64,000 nucleotides of DNA from Dasyornis broadbenti (lineage: Eukaryota > Chordata > Aves > Passeriformes > Dasyornithidae), in assembly GCA_013397935.1 (NCBI GenBank), contig VZRN01002192.1, positions 255,145 through 319,144 of the forward strand. The letters run 5' to 3'. Shown here piece by piece: positions 36,101 to 50,400 of the stretch (position 1 is the first letter of the stretch; the number at the start of each line of letters is the position of its first letter). The notes under the pieces are model-generated. The model was not told the DNA's origin. It saw only the letters and a list, made by a program, of their open reading frames with translations, and made no database searches. Both the position numbers and the translations under genes were made by a program.

Positions 36101-39100
36101 TTCTATTTTTTTTTAAAGAGGAATTGCTGCTTTAGTTGTGCCAAGAATTCTTATGTTCAGCAATTTCTGCTGATCTCTACATTAAAATGTTCACTTTGAT
36201 CTAATGCATCCAATGGAAGGATGATTATCAGGTTGCTTTGTGACATAATTTATAAAAAGATAGTACTTTCCACCATATCCACCATTTAAGAACCTTACCC
36301 CAGCACTTCAGTAGAGGCTCTGCTTCAGGCTTGTTACTTGTGACTCCCGAGGGTTGCATTTTGGTCGTTTAGAAATCAGACTTTTATTAAAATACAATAA
36401 AGGTAAACAAAAGCCTTAAAATATGAAATAAGTGCACCCTGATGCAGTTGATATCAGTAATTTTGATGATGAAGGATACAGCCTGCCTGCCCATCAGTGA
36501 ATTTTGCATTCAAATACTAATAATTTAAGTGCCTATTTTATTAGAAACTTCATTGGTTATATAGAAATGGAAGAAAGGAATGAGAAAATAGCACGTGATG
36601 TGTTGTAGCACATCACTTGACCTCTTGCCTACACCAGCATTTCTATTCATGATTCCATTTGCAACCAACGTTTTACTTTTTCCTTTTTAATAGAAACAGA
36701 AAAACTGGTGTCTGGCAGCCTCTGCGTTTGACTGTGCTTTAATTCACTATGCACCAGCAGGTGTCCAATACTCAATTCTTGATGCTTATATATTGTGTTT
36801 CATCTGCTGTCATCCTCAGAGCTAAAAAGTGATGGTCCTCAGTTCAAGTTTTATATCTGTGTAGGAGAGCAGAAGTGTGAACTGCAAGTGCAGCTGGTAC
36901 AGACCCAAGTGACATAGCTTTGATCTGGTTAGTTTCCAATTCCAGCTTCCAGCACCAGTTGTAGCCTCCCAGTATGAGGGAAGAATCATGCAACCCCTGC
37001 AGAAGGGGATTGTTCTGGGCTTGAGCTCAGCTCAGTCTCTTCCTTCCAGGTTGAGGTCTCGTTGCATCAATAGAATATATATAATTTTCTCAAAAACTCC
37101 ACAATCTGAATGGCTTCTTATCTGGATGCTCAGGCTCATTCTAAGGGAGCAGAAAGTGCCTGTGGTAACATTGTGAAAAGGCAATATTATTAATTCTTTG
37201 TTTATTTTCTCCTTCCATTATGAGATTTGACTTGCAGATTGCCAGTATCTCTCTTGTACAATGTGTGGGTAAAAGTGTAAGTGTGACAAGGATGACTATG
37301 AATAATTTTACACTTAATTGTGTTCTGATACATGCAGGCTGTGTCTTGGATATTTGTGTTTTCTGTGTTGTATACTTTTAACTCAAGGGAATTTCCTCTC
37401 CCTGAGAGAGGAGGGTTACTGCTCTGTCTTCCAAACTGTGTCGCCCTGCAGCTCCTGAGGGCGGTGTTGTCCTTGTACTTTTATCTCCTTTCCTGTATCT
37501 AAAATCAATTATTTGAAGGAAAAAAATAGTAGTTTTATTTTGAATTCCTGCATGGGAGTACCAAACACATAATTAGGTGAGGACATGTTGGAATTGTTTA
37601 AGGCTGATCTGTCTGTAAAAATCTGCCCAGAAGCTTGACTTCTAGGAAGAGCAACAAAAGAGAAATCAGGTACTCTTAGTTAAAAATACTTCTAAATCAA
37701 GTTGCTCTTGTAAGCATATTTGCTCATCACCACTTATCTGAATGTGTCAAGTTTATTGGAAATTAGTAATTGTTGAGTAATGGTGAAAAGGTGTCTTTCT
37801 GCTTTTACAATAAGACTAGTAGCAGATTTTTAGAATACCCACATCCCCTCATCATGCTGCAATGCCATTGTCACTTTTATCATAAAAGAATTATGTATCT
37901 CTGTATATGAAAAATGTATTCTAGAACTACTCTGAATTAGTTTTTAATGTACTGTGACCTTGAATTGCCCCAGGATATTAATGCTAAATGATTACTTCTG
38001 AATGCTTTTTGAATAGCTGCACAGAGCAATTAAATGCACCATACATCACACATGACATAGTTAAACGCCTCTTCTGGTCAAGGAACCTAAATAGTTCTTT
38101 CAAATGATGCTAATTACATATTACTAAAGATGAAAAAAAAAAAAAGAAGTAATTTGTTAGTATTAAGATAAGCATAACCTGGAAGAGGTTATAACCTTTG
38201 CCTGAGATGAAACAAAATAGGATTTTCTTTATGGTGATCTACAAGGAAGATCACTGCAAAACCAAAGCTCCATCACACTGCATTTTCTCTCTAGACAAAG
38301 GGAGCAATAGTAATAAATCCCTCACTTTTTGACAAGTTGCCATTTTTTTTCCTGTAAAATAAAAGAATAACAAATATGGCTCATAAAATGGGTATAAAAT
38401 GTGGACACTGCTATTACGTATGGTATATTGCACAGTTGATTTTAGAACATAGAATGACATAAATCTGATCTTTGCAAAACCTTCTAATAAAATTAGTGAA
38501 GTTTAGAAGTGATCACAAGGGCCGATATTAATCTGATAACTGGAGCAAAAAGAGCCTTTTACTTGGGCCACTGATTCAAATCTGACCTGGTTACTTGAAA
38601 ATATGTGCTATTTCAGATGTGGTAGCAATTTTGGCCCAAGTCAGAGCAGACATATCACCCCTCTTGATACTGAGTGGGTATAGATTGTGAATGCAACTGT
38701 TTCTGCATGCTCTCAAAAATCAGCGCAATTGCTTAAATTGCACATCCGACATTGGTGACAAGTGCCTGAAAGACTCAACTTTTGGCACATGCTCCAGACT
38801 ATTTCCTCACCTCTGTCCTGGTTCCCAGCAGCAATTCCCACCCTAAGCTGAAGCTGCAGTATCCCTGTCCTTATTTCCCTTCCTAGCTTCCCCCCAAGCT
38901 CTGCTGAGGTTGAGATACCATCATGTGTCAGGCAAATCATCTTAACCACAAAAATGTTAATGGAAAATACATGTTAACCTTGAAAATAACTCCTGAGTAA
39001 TTCCGAGAAATTGAGCAAGGTCCTAGAAAAAAACAATTAAGCATGTATAGAGCATTCTTAGAACAGAATTTCCAGCTTTTGCTGGTGTTTTTTCTCAAGT

Positions 39101-41804
39101 TTGGGAGTGGGAGGGATTGTGTGTGGTGATGTCCAAAGGATGAAAAGGGTTAAGGAAGTAGGACTGTAAAGCTCTGGTAAACAGGGCAGGTTTGGGAACT
39201 TGGCTTTGCTAGCTGTGTGCTACAGAGCCCCAGGGCATTGCTGGGGAAAGGCAGTGGTGGGCAGGCAGAGAAGATGATTGCTAGAGGCAGCAGTTCATTG
39301 CTGCAGATCATTACAGCAGTCCTGCAGCACAAGAGAAATCCAGAAGGGGTATGTTAAATTAGGACTCCATTTCTCTCCATGTGTGCTTTAACTTCCATAC
39401 ACTAAGAAGAAAAATTCCAGGAGCAAATGCTGGGGGAGGGTAGGGAGTGGGAGCCACCATTCTTAGGGATATCGGTTACTCAGCTCTACAAGATAGTTTT
39501 TACTGCATGTTTTCAGTGTGAGGAAGCACACTGGATTAGAGTGTGAAGACAAGCTATATGTGCTTTATAAAAGGAGAAAAAAGATTTTATGATTAAACAG
39601 ATTTGGTGCTTCAGCTACTAAAATCAGCTGCTATGCAATGAAATTTGCATTATGGCTGCCCCATGTCAGCCAGTGAGGATGTAGGCTAATGCCTACATCT
39701 TTGAAAAGTTTGCACATGAGTTAGACTAGCCCAAGGCAAGCAGAACATGCATGACTGGCACTGGCATGGCAGGTAATCCAAGCTGACACTGACCTTGCCA
39801 ACATTACATGACAATATTTATACTAGAGGAAACTGACCTTGAGTTTCCCAGTGGTATTAGATTCCATCAGGCTTCTCTGCAGCATGAGGACAGCACGATC
39901 CTGTTCTTTTCATTGTAGAGTTTGGAAGTGTTTGGTGTGGTCAGCACAGCTACCTCTCCCTATTCTGTCCCTGGTCTCTGTTTGGTATCACCTCATGGCC
40001 TTCATGGCGTCTGTTAGATTGGGTCTTTGCAGATACATGTGGAAAACAAAGTGTCCTGGAGAGCATTTCTTGTTTGCTGGGTCACTGACCATCATAGGCA
40101 ATATATACAAAATACTTGGGGAGAAAATTTTCCAGAGTCAAGGAGGAAGAATGACTGATGCCCTCCAGCTGCCTCTGCTCCACTAGAAGGTGGCAACCTT
40201 TACTGTTCAGCTGGTGCACTCTATGCACCCCTGTCTGCCACAGACTCCTCCAGAACCCATCTTCTTTGTGGGGACTTCAATGGGACTGGTTTTATTTTCA
40301 ACTTCATTTGCTGTGACTAATATACTAAAATTGGGCTATATTTTATGGCTTTCTCTCAGTTTCCCCACCCTGATTTGATGTTAACCTTTTGCTTTGTTAA
40401 TCTGAAAAAAAACAAACCAAAACCCAGCATGAAGCATTTTTAAATATTATTTAATTGGTGAAGATACCAACAATAAAGATGTAATTTTACTGTTGATTAC
40501 CTTTTTGGAAAATAAAAAGTTTCATTAAATGTGATTCCTCTTATTAGGCATCAGGAAAAGAGTAAACAAAAGGTAGAGATTACTAGAAAGTGGTTTTATG
40601 GGACAGAGTCAGATTGTAAATCACCTTGGTCAGCCTTAAATGAGAGTAATACCTTTCAAGGGAGCTGGTTTTTTTTTACCTGAAGTATCGCAGAAGTTTC
40701 TGATGTGATGATCTGCATTCATTCTGGAAAGGGTTGGTACTCTTTGCCTTTTAAAAAACAAAATTAGTAAATTAATCAGTCTTTTCTTCTCAGATTTGTA
40801 TTCACTGTATGCAACCTTCTTTGGGGTCTGTGCAGTCCAAAGGTTGGAGACCACAACAGGAATCTCTATGAGCAACTGGGAACCTGTTTTCTGTTGTTTA
40901 TCTGGCAGAACTGACAAAATCAGTCTTCTCATTTTTCTTCATTAATTTCTCTCTCTGTCCCATAACTGTGCGTAGAATAATTAGTTAAAGGGACTAATTC
41001 TGTTTTCATTTACACTAATTTCATTAGGTGTGATACCTGATGAGATCAATGAAATCAAATAAACCTGGAGAAACTGCTGAGGTCAGAATCACAGACAGTA
41101 TTTGAAAACCAATAAATGCAATCTTACATCTGGGATCTGGACTCCTGTGATTTTTTTCTGTATTTCCTATGCATTCCCAGTAACCTCTTCTTTTTTAATT
41201 TTTTTTTTCTTTTTCTTTCTCTGGGTATAATCAGCACTGCTCAATGTTATGAGCTCAGTTTTTTTCTTTGTTCAATGATATTATTATATTGTTCAACATC
41301 ATTATTCTAGAAATACAGCCTCTTCAATAAATGGATGGGCAGTTATGATGCTTGACTGTACCACAACGCTAACATCGTCCAGAACAAAATGAAATTGTAT
41401 TTTCTTCTGTTCTGCAACTACGGGGAAATTTTGAAAAACAGGAATAGGTCATAGTTCTGCAGCTATCAGTTGAACTGTTCTGGGGTAAAAAAAGGGACCA
41501 ATGGTTTGACCTGTAGCAACTCTATTGAAGTAGTTTTGTCCAATTATTTTAAAATTAATTTTGATATATTTTCTGTATTTTTGGCAGGTCACTTTAATGC
41601 AAACTTTAAAATTAAGTCTAGCTTTCATGTGTTTTTAAGTTAACACAGTTCAGATAAATCCTCCATTTACTAATTTTTTCTTGGACATACTATATTTTTC
41701 TAAAATTATTTTCTGTCAGAAGTTTATTTTCAATACTGGTATTGGCTTCACTTCTACGTATCATTTTTATCTCCTAAGCTATTAAAACTTTATTATTATC
41801 ATTA
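33180..41804. other. Unique AT-rich non-coding DNA
   Basis: No gene recognised over 8.6 kb. The longest frames (33792-34079 minus, 39839-40186 plus, 40636-40932 minus, all under 120 codons) show no domain. An A(13) run lies at 38133-38145. The region 35200-36500 is particularly AT-rich. Confidence 0.5.
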
Positions 41805-41880
41805 CAGTAATGTGGTGACCAGAACTGAACACAAAACTCTCAACTCCCTGCCAGAGCCTTATATAATAGGAGAACAATGG
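41805..41880 (-). mobile_element. Possible old CR1 fragment
   Basis: The plus strand reads GTGGTGACCAGAACTGAACA, then CAAAACTCTCAACTCC and CCAGAGCCTTATATAATAGG. This resembles the reverse complement of a CR1 ORF2 C-terminal stretch (the part coding for WAP-type residues and the block before it), in which a CCCAGAACTG-ACACAG motif is common. It is heavily decayed and lacks an end, so it remains a suggestion. Confidence 0.35.
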
Positions 41881-42143
41881 ATGAATGTTGTTAATTTTAA
41901 ATGTAAAATTATAAATCAATTACAGTGATGGCAAAAGCCCTTCGTGACATGCCACAATTTACTTTCAAAGACATTTAAACCTATTTCACATGCTGAACAA
42001 TCTGTAATAAATTATGATTTTTTTTCTCCTGAAATGAAGCTATAATTATGACAGTTGAATTCTTGTTCTGAAAAATAAGGTGGCATTTAATTCCTTGAGA
42101 ACAAATGACACTCACAAAAGAACAGTTAATTATTCTCAGCTGC

Positions 42144-42161
42144 AAAAAAAAAAAAAAAAAA
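42144..42161. repeat. Poly-A run (18)
   Basis: Eighteen consecutive A followed by a purine-only stretch (GAAGGGGGG). No insertion body was recognised. Confidence 0.8.
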
Positions 42162-44455
42162 GAAGGGGGGTAGGGAGAGAAGAAAAAAGTATGAAAGAGA
42201 ATGTGGTAGCACTTTATGTGAAGTATCTGTTAATGAATCCTTAACGAAAGCTGTACTGCAATTGAACTTTGCTTGGTGTCCATGTGATTAAGTGACAATC
42301 TTTAAGTCCAACCCTTCCCATAAAATCAAAAACACATTCAGAAAAGGGGTACAATGAAGGCATGTATCTTCAGGAAATATTACATTCCTGTCAGCAAACC
42401 TTTAACATGCAAAGAACAAAATGCAAACCAGACAGCTAAGTCATCTCTGCAGTTTAAAGCTCTGTTGTAATTGTAACATGGTACAATTAGTCCTAATATT
42501 TCTTAATTTCCATACTTACTACTGGAATAAGATGAATCATTTTGCCTTGTGCCAGGATTCACAGAGCAGTAAAGAGGGGCGCTCACCAGTCGGCTCCTTC
42601 ACCCTACAAATATGTGACCGCCTGCTTCACTCTTTTTGCATGCGTGGGTCCTACCCTCATTGGTGGGACCACACAAGGCTCACAGAATAAGGGACTTGCT
42701 GGATCCAGGGTTTCTTCCCTGGAAGTACTGATCATCCCGATTTCCTGTTGTAGCTTTGCAGAAGGCAGTGCACAGCTGAATGTAGGTTATGCAGCAGCTC
42801 ACATTTTCACTTCTTGCTGCTTGGTGAAGTGTAGCCGGTCTTGTTAATCTGCCTTCCTTCCTCAGGGAAGAGAGATGTTCCAGAAGGGCCATACTAAGTG
42901 GAATACCCTCATCCTTCTTGGTTCAATTAAGATTTGTGAATTGGTTAATTTGGGGGCTCTCTAAAATGTAGTCAGAACAACACAGTTGCATGTAAAACAA
43001 GGCCTAATGCACTGAATTACATTAATGTTAAATCAAAGATGATTGGATTAATTGCTATTTCATTTTATCTTCCGTGCATGTGTGATGCTGGCAGAATTTC
43101 AGAGCTTTTAGAAAAATTGGTTGAGAACAATGTGGAAATAATATCAGCAAAAGGACTTTCGTATCAAGTCCTTCTTCTGTCTTTTAAGGGGTATACAGTC
43201 TAAAATTTGCAGGATAGAATGTATTTCTTAATATCTGGATTTTTTATTCTGCTCATAAAATGTTTGAAAATTAATTGATCATACAGTATGTGAGGTACTG
43301 GATATGGCAACTGCCGATTATTCCTCTGAGAGAAAGCACGCTTTTCATCAGACTTTCACGACAACAAAGCGTATGAGAAAACCTGGTTGATTTCTTATAT
43401 GGAAAAAGAATATCCTGTTAATAATGCAAAGATACACACTTTAAAATATTATGCATGTATTTTTAATTTTGTCACCTTTATATCCAAATCTGGTTAAATC
43501 CCTCGGTAGGATGGCATAATAGAACAGTGTCAGACCCATGTGGAAACTCACACACTTGGGTATTTTATTTTGTTTGCCTGCTCAGTTCTGATAGCAAACA
43601 GAAGATTTATTAATGCAATGTGAAATATTCACTGGCAGGTAAAAGTAATTCTGTTAATGAACATGATTAAAACAGCAGCTGGAATACAGAAAATGCACTG
43701 TTTGCAAGATCCGTGGAATTAATAGACCTTAAAATACTCTGGAAATCAATTAAAATACCTCTTCAAGATTACAAAAATCACTGTGCATGTGTTTAACTTG
43801 AAAATGAACAATAGAAGAACAAAACCCATACTTCCTCAGCAAGAACATTTCAAAGTGCCTTTTCTGACCACTGCAGAGCTTGCCGAAAGATTTGGGGAAC
43901 TGATATTTTTCCATGTCTTTTAATTGGGAGGGTACATTGCCAGCGAGAACTTGACGTAGTCGGAAGCTTGCACTTCTTCCCTGTCCTCCCTTAGGGCATT
44001 CTCCCACTGACTGTGTATTCTCTGTATTTATAAGGTTATTTATATCCCTGCATATGGGATGAATGCTCATTAAAGTTGCTTTGCTGCCACTGCAGCTGGA
44101 CTTGTTGGTGAGGGCTGGATGCTCCCAGGCGAAGGTGGCTGGGTGCTGAGGGTCTTGGCCTGGCCTCAGGGTGATGTCCCCACTGCTCTTGGCCCCATCC
44201 CACCTCCCCCAAGTGAAAACAGCAGTGGGGACACAGTGGGTGCTCACTTCCCTGGCCATGCAGCCAGAGCAGCCATTTCAGGCACAGAGTGACCCAGCCC
44301 AGCGTGCCCCTACTGCATCATCCAGCCAAATGAGGCTGTGCTTGGATACGATCACTTGGTTTCCCTCTGCTTCCTTCAAGCTGCCTCGCAAGTGTAGGGA
44401 ACATTTTCCCAGGCAATCAGATGTGGTGGGTTTTTTAAACTAAATGTACTAGCAG

Positions 44456-44471
44456 TTTTTTTTTTTTTTTT
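44456..44471. repeat. Poly-T run (16)
   Basis: Sixteen consecutive T after AGCAG. Recorded as a homopolymer only. Confidence 0.8.
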
Positions 44472-46400
44472 ACTCTGTGGATTTTTAGTGCCGCTTTCTC
44501 TTTATGGACTGTATGTTACTGTAGAGCTCCATCCCTGCGAAACAGGAAACTGGTCTGTGCTGTTCTTTCTCATGTAGTCAGTATAGAAAAGTTATGGATG
44601 TGATGGTGCTTTCACTTACAATCATTAAGCCTTTTAGCCTTTCTTGGCTCTTGCAGGAGTGAATATAATGCTCTGGAAAAGTGAGGATGCAAGGTGATAT
44701 CCCTTATTTGTTGACACTTCTGGTTCAGCACAAGCAGTAACACACATCCCTGTGCCAGCCTATTTATTTGTTTATCCAGAACTAGCATCATTCGGGAAAA
44801 GAAAGCAAAAAAACACAAACAATAGGCATTCCCTTTTCAATCACTTTCGGACCTTTAAACATAATCACCTTCCCTTGAGACATGCTTTAGATTTGGGGGT
44901 TTTTATTTACCTGATTGTATCACTGATGATCTAAACCTGGCAAATCTGGGATAGGTTTAGCATATTTCCCTAATGTGGCAACATCGGAGGCAATCTTGGT
45001 TTAGTCACCAGATTTTTGATCTGAATGAGTGATCAAGTATTTGATACAGTAACACAGGTAACATAATCAAAGGCCAATGATTATGGAGTAATAAAGAATG
45101 GAGCAAACCTAGGATGAACGTCACCATAAGTGATGCAGTGCATTATATCCACATAGACACTCCAAAGCATGAGAACCAGACTGCTGTTTCATAATCCAGC
45201 CCATGCCAAACTAATACAAAGCACAATATGCAGAGAGTATTTTGAGACAGTTACATCACAAGTCACAGAGGGGTGTTTAAGGGAAAAGAGATTTACAGAT
45301 TTCTTCTCTTTAAAGAACAATTCACTTACATATGCCTCCAGAAGAGATGTGAATTTGAGGATCCTGTCTAGGCAACAAGTAATTAGTGCATGTCTGGTTG
45401 GCAGGCGTTTTTATTTTCAAAATTTTTGAGAAAAGCAATGAGAAAAAGGCTATGAGTACAAGGAGAGTGTTGTTGAGACTGTTGTCTCAATCACCAAAGG
45501 AACACAAAGAGCTACAGGAAATCTTTAGCACATTTATCATCCAAGAACTTGGATTTGAGCCTGAAAGAGATGCCTGCTTTTATAATGCATTCATACTACC
45601 TGATAGTAGGTGTAGGACAATATTGTATCTGCTCTATGCCAATAGCTAGAGTCAGAATTGTTTGGAGTGCGACAGGATCTGAAAGTTGTAATACTATCAA
45701 GCAGTTTGCTTAAGGGTATCAATGATCCAGTACTTCAGGTGACAAAAACGTGGTATTCAAACATCAGTTGCTCTTCCAGGACAATTTGTTTCGAAGCAAC
45801 ATCCCAGTCCTTTTCTGTAAGACACCCCAATTAAAGCAGATTGATACAGTTTTCTGCTTGTAAAAAATAATCCAAGTAACTTTATCCTTTTAATGCTTTT
45901 TACATACAGTGAATCGCTTATTTATGCAAATGTGATGAAAAGGAATTACAGTGAGATGGAGTGCACACATCCTAATGAGTTTCACAATACATCCTGCGTT
46001 TCCCATTCAAGTAGATGAGGAAGGTGAAATACACAGAAGGCTCAAGAGCTGCTGAAGTCCTCAAGTTCCTCTGAAAAGAGGATTCAGCATGACTTTTCTT
46101 TCCATTTATACTTTCTCTCCCAAAGAAGATGCAAAAGGTCAGATCTGTCATCAAACCATAAATAAAAGTGCCTGGTGAAGGAAGAAGAGAGAGAAGGAAG
46201 AGAGATAGGAGTAGGAAGCCCTGGTGAGCAGGGTATGAACCTCAATGGATTTGGGTAAAGCCCAGGCTATTTCCTTGCAGCACGTACTGCAAAGGATCTG
46301 CTCTTTCCTCTTGAATTTTCCCTAAGAGTAGAAATCTTTAAGAATATGAGATGAGAAATGTTGCTGCCCATAGTCATCGTCATTCAGCCTAAGAATATCT

Positions 46401-46765
46401 AATCATAGAAACAGAGCAGTTTGGGTAGGAAGGGATCTCTGGAGGTCATCAGTCCAACCTCTCTCAGAGGACTATTGAAGTCATGTTGCTCAGGGCTGTA
46501 AACTGTTCTGTCTTGAATACCTTCGAGGATGAAGGCTCACAGACTCTTGGGCCAGTCCCAAAGCCTGTCCCAGTCTTTGACCATCATTATGGCAGAAAGA
46601 AATTCTCCTAGTATCGAATCAGAATGTGCCGTGTTCCAGCTCTTGTCTCTTGCTGCTCGTCCCATCACTGCACACATCCAAGAAGAGTCTTGCTCCCTCT
46701 TCTCCGTACGCTCCAATACAGGGAGCAGCAAGGTCTCCCCTGAGCCCTCTCCTCTTGGAAAGAGT
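46401..46765 (-). mobile_element. CR1 LINE 3' portion, minus strand
   Basis: The plus strand begins AATCATAGAAACAGAGCAGT, then TTGGGTAGGAAGGGATCTCTGGAGGTCAT and AGTCCAACCTC, the reverse complement of a CR1 3' end of the TCTGGAGGTCAT subfamily. It continues about 360 bp through decayed 3' untranslated and C-terminal sequence (for example AAGAAATTCTCCTAGTATCG and CAATACAGGGAGCAGCAAGG) before similarity fades near 46765. Opposite-strand frames of 84-94 codons here are artefacts of the element. Confidence 0.88.
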
Positions 46766-47317
46766 GCTTCTATCAGGGAAGTGTGCCACATTTTTCTAGG
46801 AATGAAAGCATGATTTCTATATTCTGTCCATAGTTTGTCCTCAACAGCAATTCTGCAGTGCTGTGAAAGAAGTTAAAATCTTGTTATAGCCACAGGCTAC
46901 CATTTTAAGCTATTTTAAAAACGTTATTTGCTACTGCTTGTTCAGTTCAGGTTGATTTCTTAATGTTTCTGCTTAAGTAAGCAATGGCTATAGCAAATGC
47001 ATTACTGATTTTTCAGAATGGTGGTGGAAAGACAAAATATGAGAAAGAGTAATAATTTTAGGTTGAACATCATATTTTACTAAATGGAAAAACCTTTTCT
47101 TCTTTCATTAATCAGGAGAAGTATTAAAAGACCCAAAAAGATAAAGGAAGAAAAGAGGCAGGGGTCAGTCTCGTGCAGCCCTATGCTGAAACCTTTCATT
47201 GAGAAGATGTCCTTCAAGGACACTTCAACAGTTTTCAACTTTTTAAAACAAAATTTCAACTGTATTTGTAAAAAATGTGTAAAATGTTTTGACTCATCCT
47301 GCCTTCTATTTTTTCAG

Positions 47318-47406
47318 CCAGTAAATCATTTGCCTGGAAGATGTCAGTGAACAACATTCACAACCTTTTAGAAAGCCCCAGCTCATGTGCCAACATCAGC
47401 ACGCAG
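47318..47406 (+). other. Candidate spliced exon, low confidence
   Basis: A strong acceptor (CTGCCTTCTATTTTTTCAG) precedes 89 bp ending in a strong donor (ACGCAG|GTACAT). One frame is open throughout and reads SKSFAWKMSVNNIHNLLESP, then SSCANISTQ; the other two have stops. The peptide is not one I recognise. The quality of both splice motifs and the single open frame make it the best exon candidate in the window, but it may be non-coding or chance. Confidence 0.25.
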
Positions 47407-50400
47407 GTACATGGCTCTTGGTCTCTTGAGAAGTCACACAGGAACCGTCTTTGGAGTCTTGTTTGGCCCTTGACATGTCTGCTTTTGACTGTGATGCCAA
47501 GAAGACACCTCAGAGCTTCTAGAAAAGTAGAAATACTGAAAATGGGAATGACTTTAAAAGTAGAGGTGCAACAATAGTGAAGATTTGTAAATGATTCCTA
47601 CAGCATTCTTGGCATCTGGCTGGCAATTTCATATAATCAGATTTCTCCTTTAGTTCCTCTTATGTTAATTGATTGGTTTGTAGTTCTGAAAAATTGCAGC
47701 TCACACTCTGTTCAGCTTCCAGGTTCATGCTCATTGTTTTACAAACTGCACCATGCAATATGGAATGCTGGGCTTTTTAATGCAGGTTTTAACAACTGCA
47801 GTTAAATTATTTGGGGTGGGGGGAAAGAGATATCCAAGCATAACACCTGCTTTGATGCAATTAAAGCCCTACAGCAGTGTATGGATAAAATACTCCTAGA
47901 AAACCTTGCTTCGTGGAGTTTAAAATGATTGCAGGGCCAAAGGGGTTGCAAGTAGTTAGTCCCAGGAAAATAGATTGGTAATGATGGAAACAGATTGATT
48001 TAAACTATTGCCCAGGTGTAATGGAAGGCATGTGATGCTGGCGTTTAAAGATATAGAAGAGCAATTAGAGAGACAGGTGCTGCTTGTATTGAAACTTGCG
48101 TGTGGTGGTGTACACCAACTGAGGTAAAACTGCTGGTGCAATGCAGTGGCTTTAAAATAGGATCAGTTAAGTTATTTTATTTTAAGAAATGATAAAAATG
48201 TCATTGGTTCTTCTGTCCTTTCCTGCACTGGTGCCCCTTAGCAACTGTCTTTGTGAAAGTCATAAATTCAGAATAAATCAAATACACTGCAAGTCTCCCC
48301 AAAGCAAACTAAACTTCCCATTTATTTCTTTGCCAAGTGCTCTCCTGCAGCAAACAAGTGTGGTTCTTAAATCTTTACAACTCAGACTGATGTTTTCCTA
48401 TAGAAAATGTGGAGAAAATGCAGGTCCTTGCTTGCAGTGAGATTTCCCCCCCTTGTCTTCTGGGTAGTCTTGACATTCACTCTGGGTGTGGCTTAAAGTA
48501 AAATATTTGAGTGCCCCAGGCTCGGGTATTGTGCCTCCTCTTTTTTTCCTCCTCCCACACTCCGGATTGGTCATGTTCTCTCTGCTCCCAGTCTCAAACA
48601 CCAGTCCAGCTGGACAGGGTGGAACTGGAAGCCCTGTGCTGGGAGGAAATTCAAAGCAAATGATAGGGGAAAAGGGAATACGGTGTGGGAAGCTAGTGTG
48701 GGAAAAAGAGAGATGCCATCAGTGCGCCAGGGTAGGAGAGGCTTTGGTGCATCAGGGAGAGCTTCCACTGCTAAGGCTGCAGGAGCTGGGGTGCTTGAGC
48801 TCTGGACTGCAAAGTGAAAAAAAGACCCCTTTGCCAAAATCTTTGAGAAATCTATGCAAAAATAACCATGCAGTTTCTGCCCTCCCTAAAGTCCGTGTCT
48901 GCAGCTGGGCACTACTCACTATTTATTCACACAAAGAACCCCACCAGAAGTTGTTTACTGATTTAGTCTTGAAAGTTAATTCAAGAGCTTTACAAAACCA
49001 CTAATACCACTATGTTCTCCATCGCTTAGTATTGTAATGAATTACTGCAACAAATGTGAAGTTTTTGGTTAATATACTATCAACAGAGTATGCTAAGAAA
49101 CAATAGAACCCAACTAAGAATAAGAAAAGCCCCTCCAGAAAAGTCCCACCAACCCCTTGCTTGGATTTGCTCCAACACACATGAAAAGTGTGTCTAGTCT
49201 TTGTATTAAACCCAGCCTCTGCAGACAGTCTGCTGTATTAATTGGCAGTGCAGAAGGAAAGTGGGAAAAGCACGTGCTGAGGGCTACCTGCTCTTCAGTT
49301 TAATTTTGGAACATTTTGTGATTAACTTGCTATGACCCTGGCTGTTCACTTGCCTTTGTTATATCCAGTTTTAGCAGTGAGTAAAGGTAAGATTAAGATA
49401 TTGTCTCTCCAATTAGAAAAACACTGGAAAAAAACATGTAATGGCTCTGCTGTTAGGTGGGGTGGAGGGGTCACTGACTAGATTAAGACAGAATGAACTA
49501 AATCTATCTGTGATAATACTGTGTTGGTTTTGTTGGAGTTAGGGCAGGGATTGTTTTCTTCCACTATGCGTTGTTTCCTCCCTCCTTTAATGAATTAGAG
49601 GGATCTGTCAGAGTTTAATCCAATTACTGATGACATTGGAGAAAAGAGCAGCAGAAGTGGGCTGGATGGAAGAAATGTATTAACACAGAAAAATCTCATC
49701 CTTTCCCAGATCAGTGAGCTGTGAACAAATCCTGGGAATTGTCAAGTGCCTCTTCTTTTGGTTCTTCAAGTAATTCAGGGTTAATCGATCCATTTGTAGT
49801 CATTTAACTGATAAAAACACAGTTAATAAAGGAGATGGTTGCAGTTCATGAATGGAAAGAAACAATTTTTTTTTTCTATCCAGTTTGCATAGGGCTTAAC
49901 ATGTAATGATAGAAAATACAGTTTGGGTTAAAAGAGGGGTCAGTTATGAGCTACATTTGCAAGACTCTCATGAAATAAAGAAAACTGAGTTATCTGGAGC
50001 CACCAAGAAGTTTGCTTCCAAGGGTTTCAAAAGAGATTATTTAAAAGGACAAATGTTGTTAATATGGTTTAACTTGTTCTTTCTGTTAAAATGAACGATT
50101 TGTAGTTACTTTCTTATTTCCAATTATTTTTATCCTATTTGCAAGTCTAACATGTACATTTGAATGGTACTTATATATGTTGCTGCCCTGGTGTGTTTAG
50201 GATTTTGTTTGGCTCTATTTCTGGGTTGTCTGGTGAGACTGATGGATTGTGTTTCTACTTCTTGCTTAGGTTCAGGCAGCTATAAGAATGAAAAGTTTGA
50301 GTAGTTGCACAAATATTCCTAAATATCCATTCAAAATGGATGTGTGTGACTTACCCATTTTTCCTTCCCTTGTGGGGATATCCTGAGTCAAGAGGTACAC

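Larger units (their letters stand above)
41881..46400. other. Unique non-coding DNA
   Basis: No gene recognised. The longest frame (43750-44259 minus, 169 codons) crosses a GC-richer patch and has no recognisable domain. The block 43000-43180 carries several homeodomain-like cores (TGATTGGATTAATTGC at 43040-43055) and could be a conserved non-coding element. Homopolymers lie at 42144-42161 and 44456-44471. Confidence 0.45.

Noticed and set aside
43750..44259. 169-codon minus-strand frame
   Set aside because: No domain, non-specific composition and partial overlap with another frame on the opposite strand.
48486..49004. 172-codon plus-strand frame
   Set aside because: Lies in a GC-richer patch where stops are rarer, with no recognisable family and frames on the opposite strand of similar quality.
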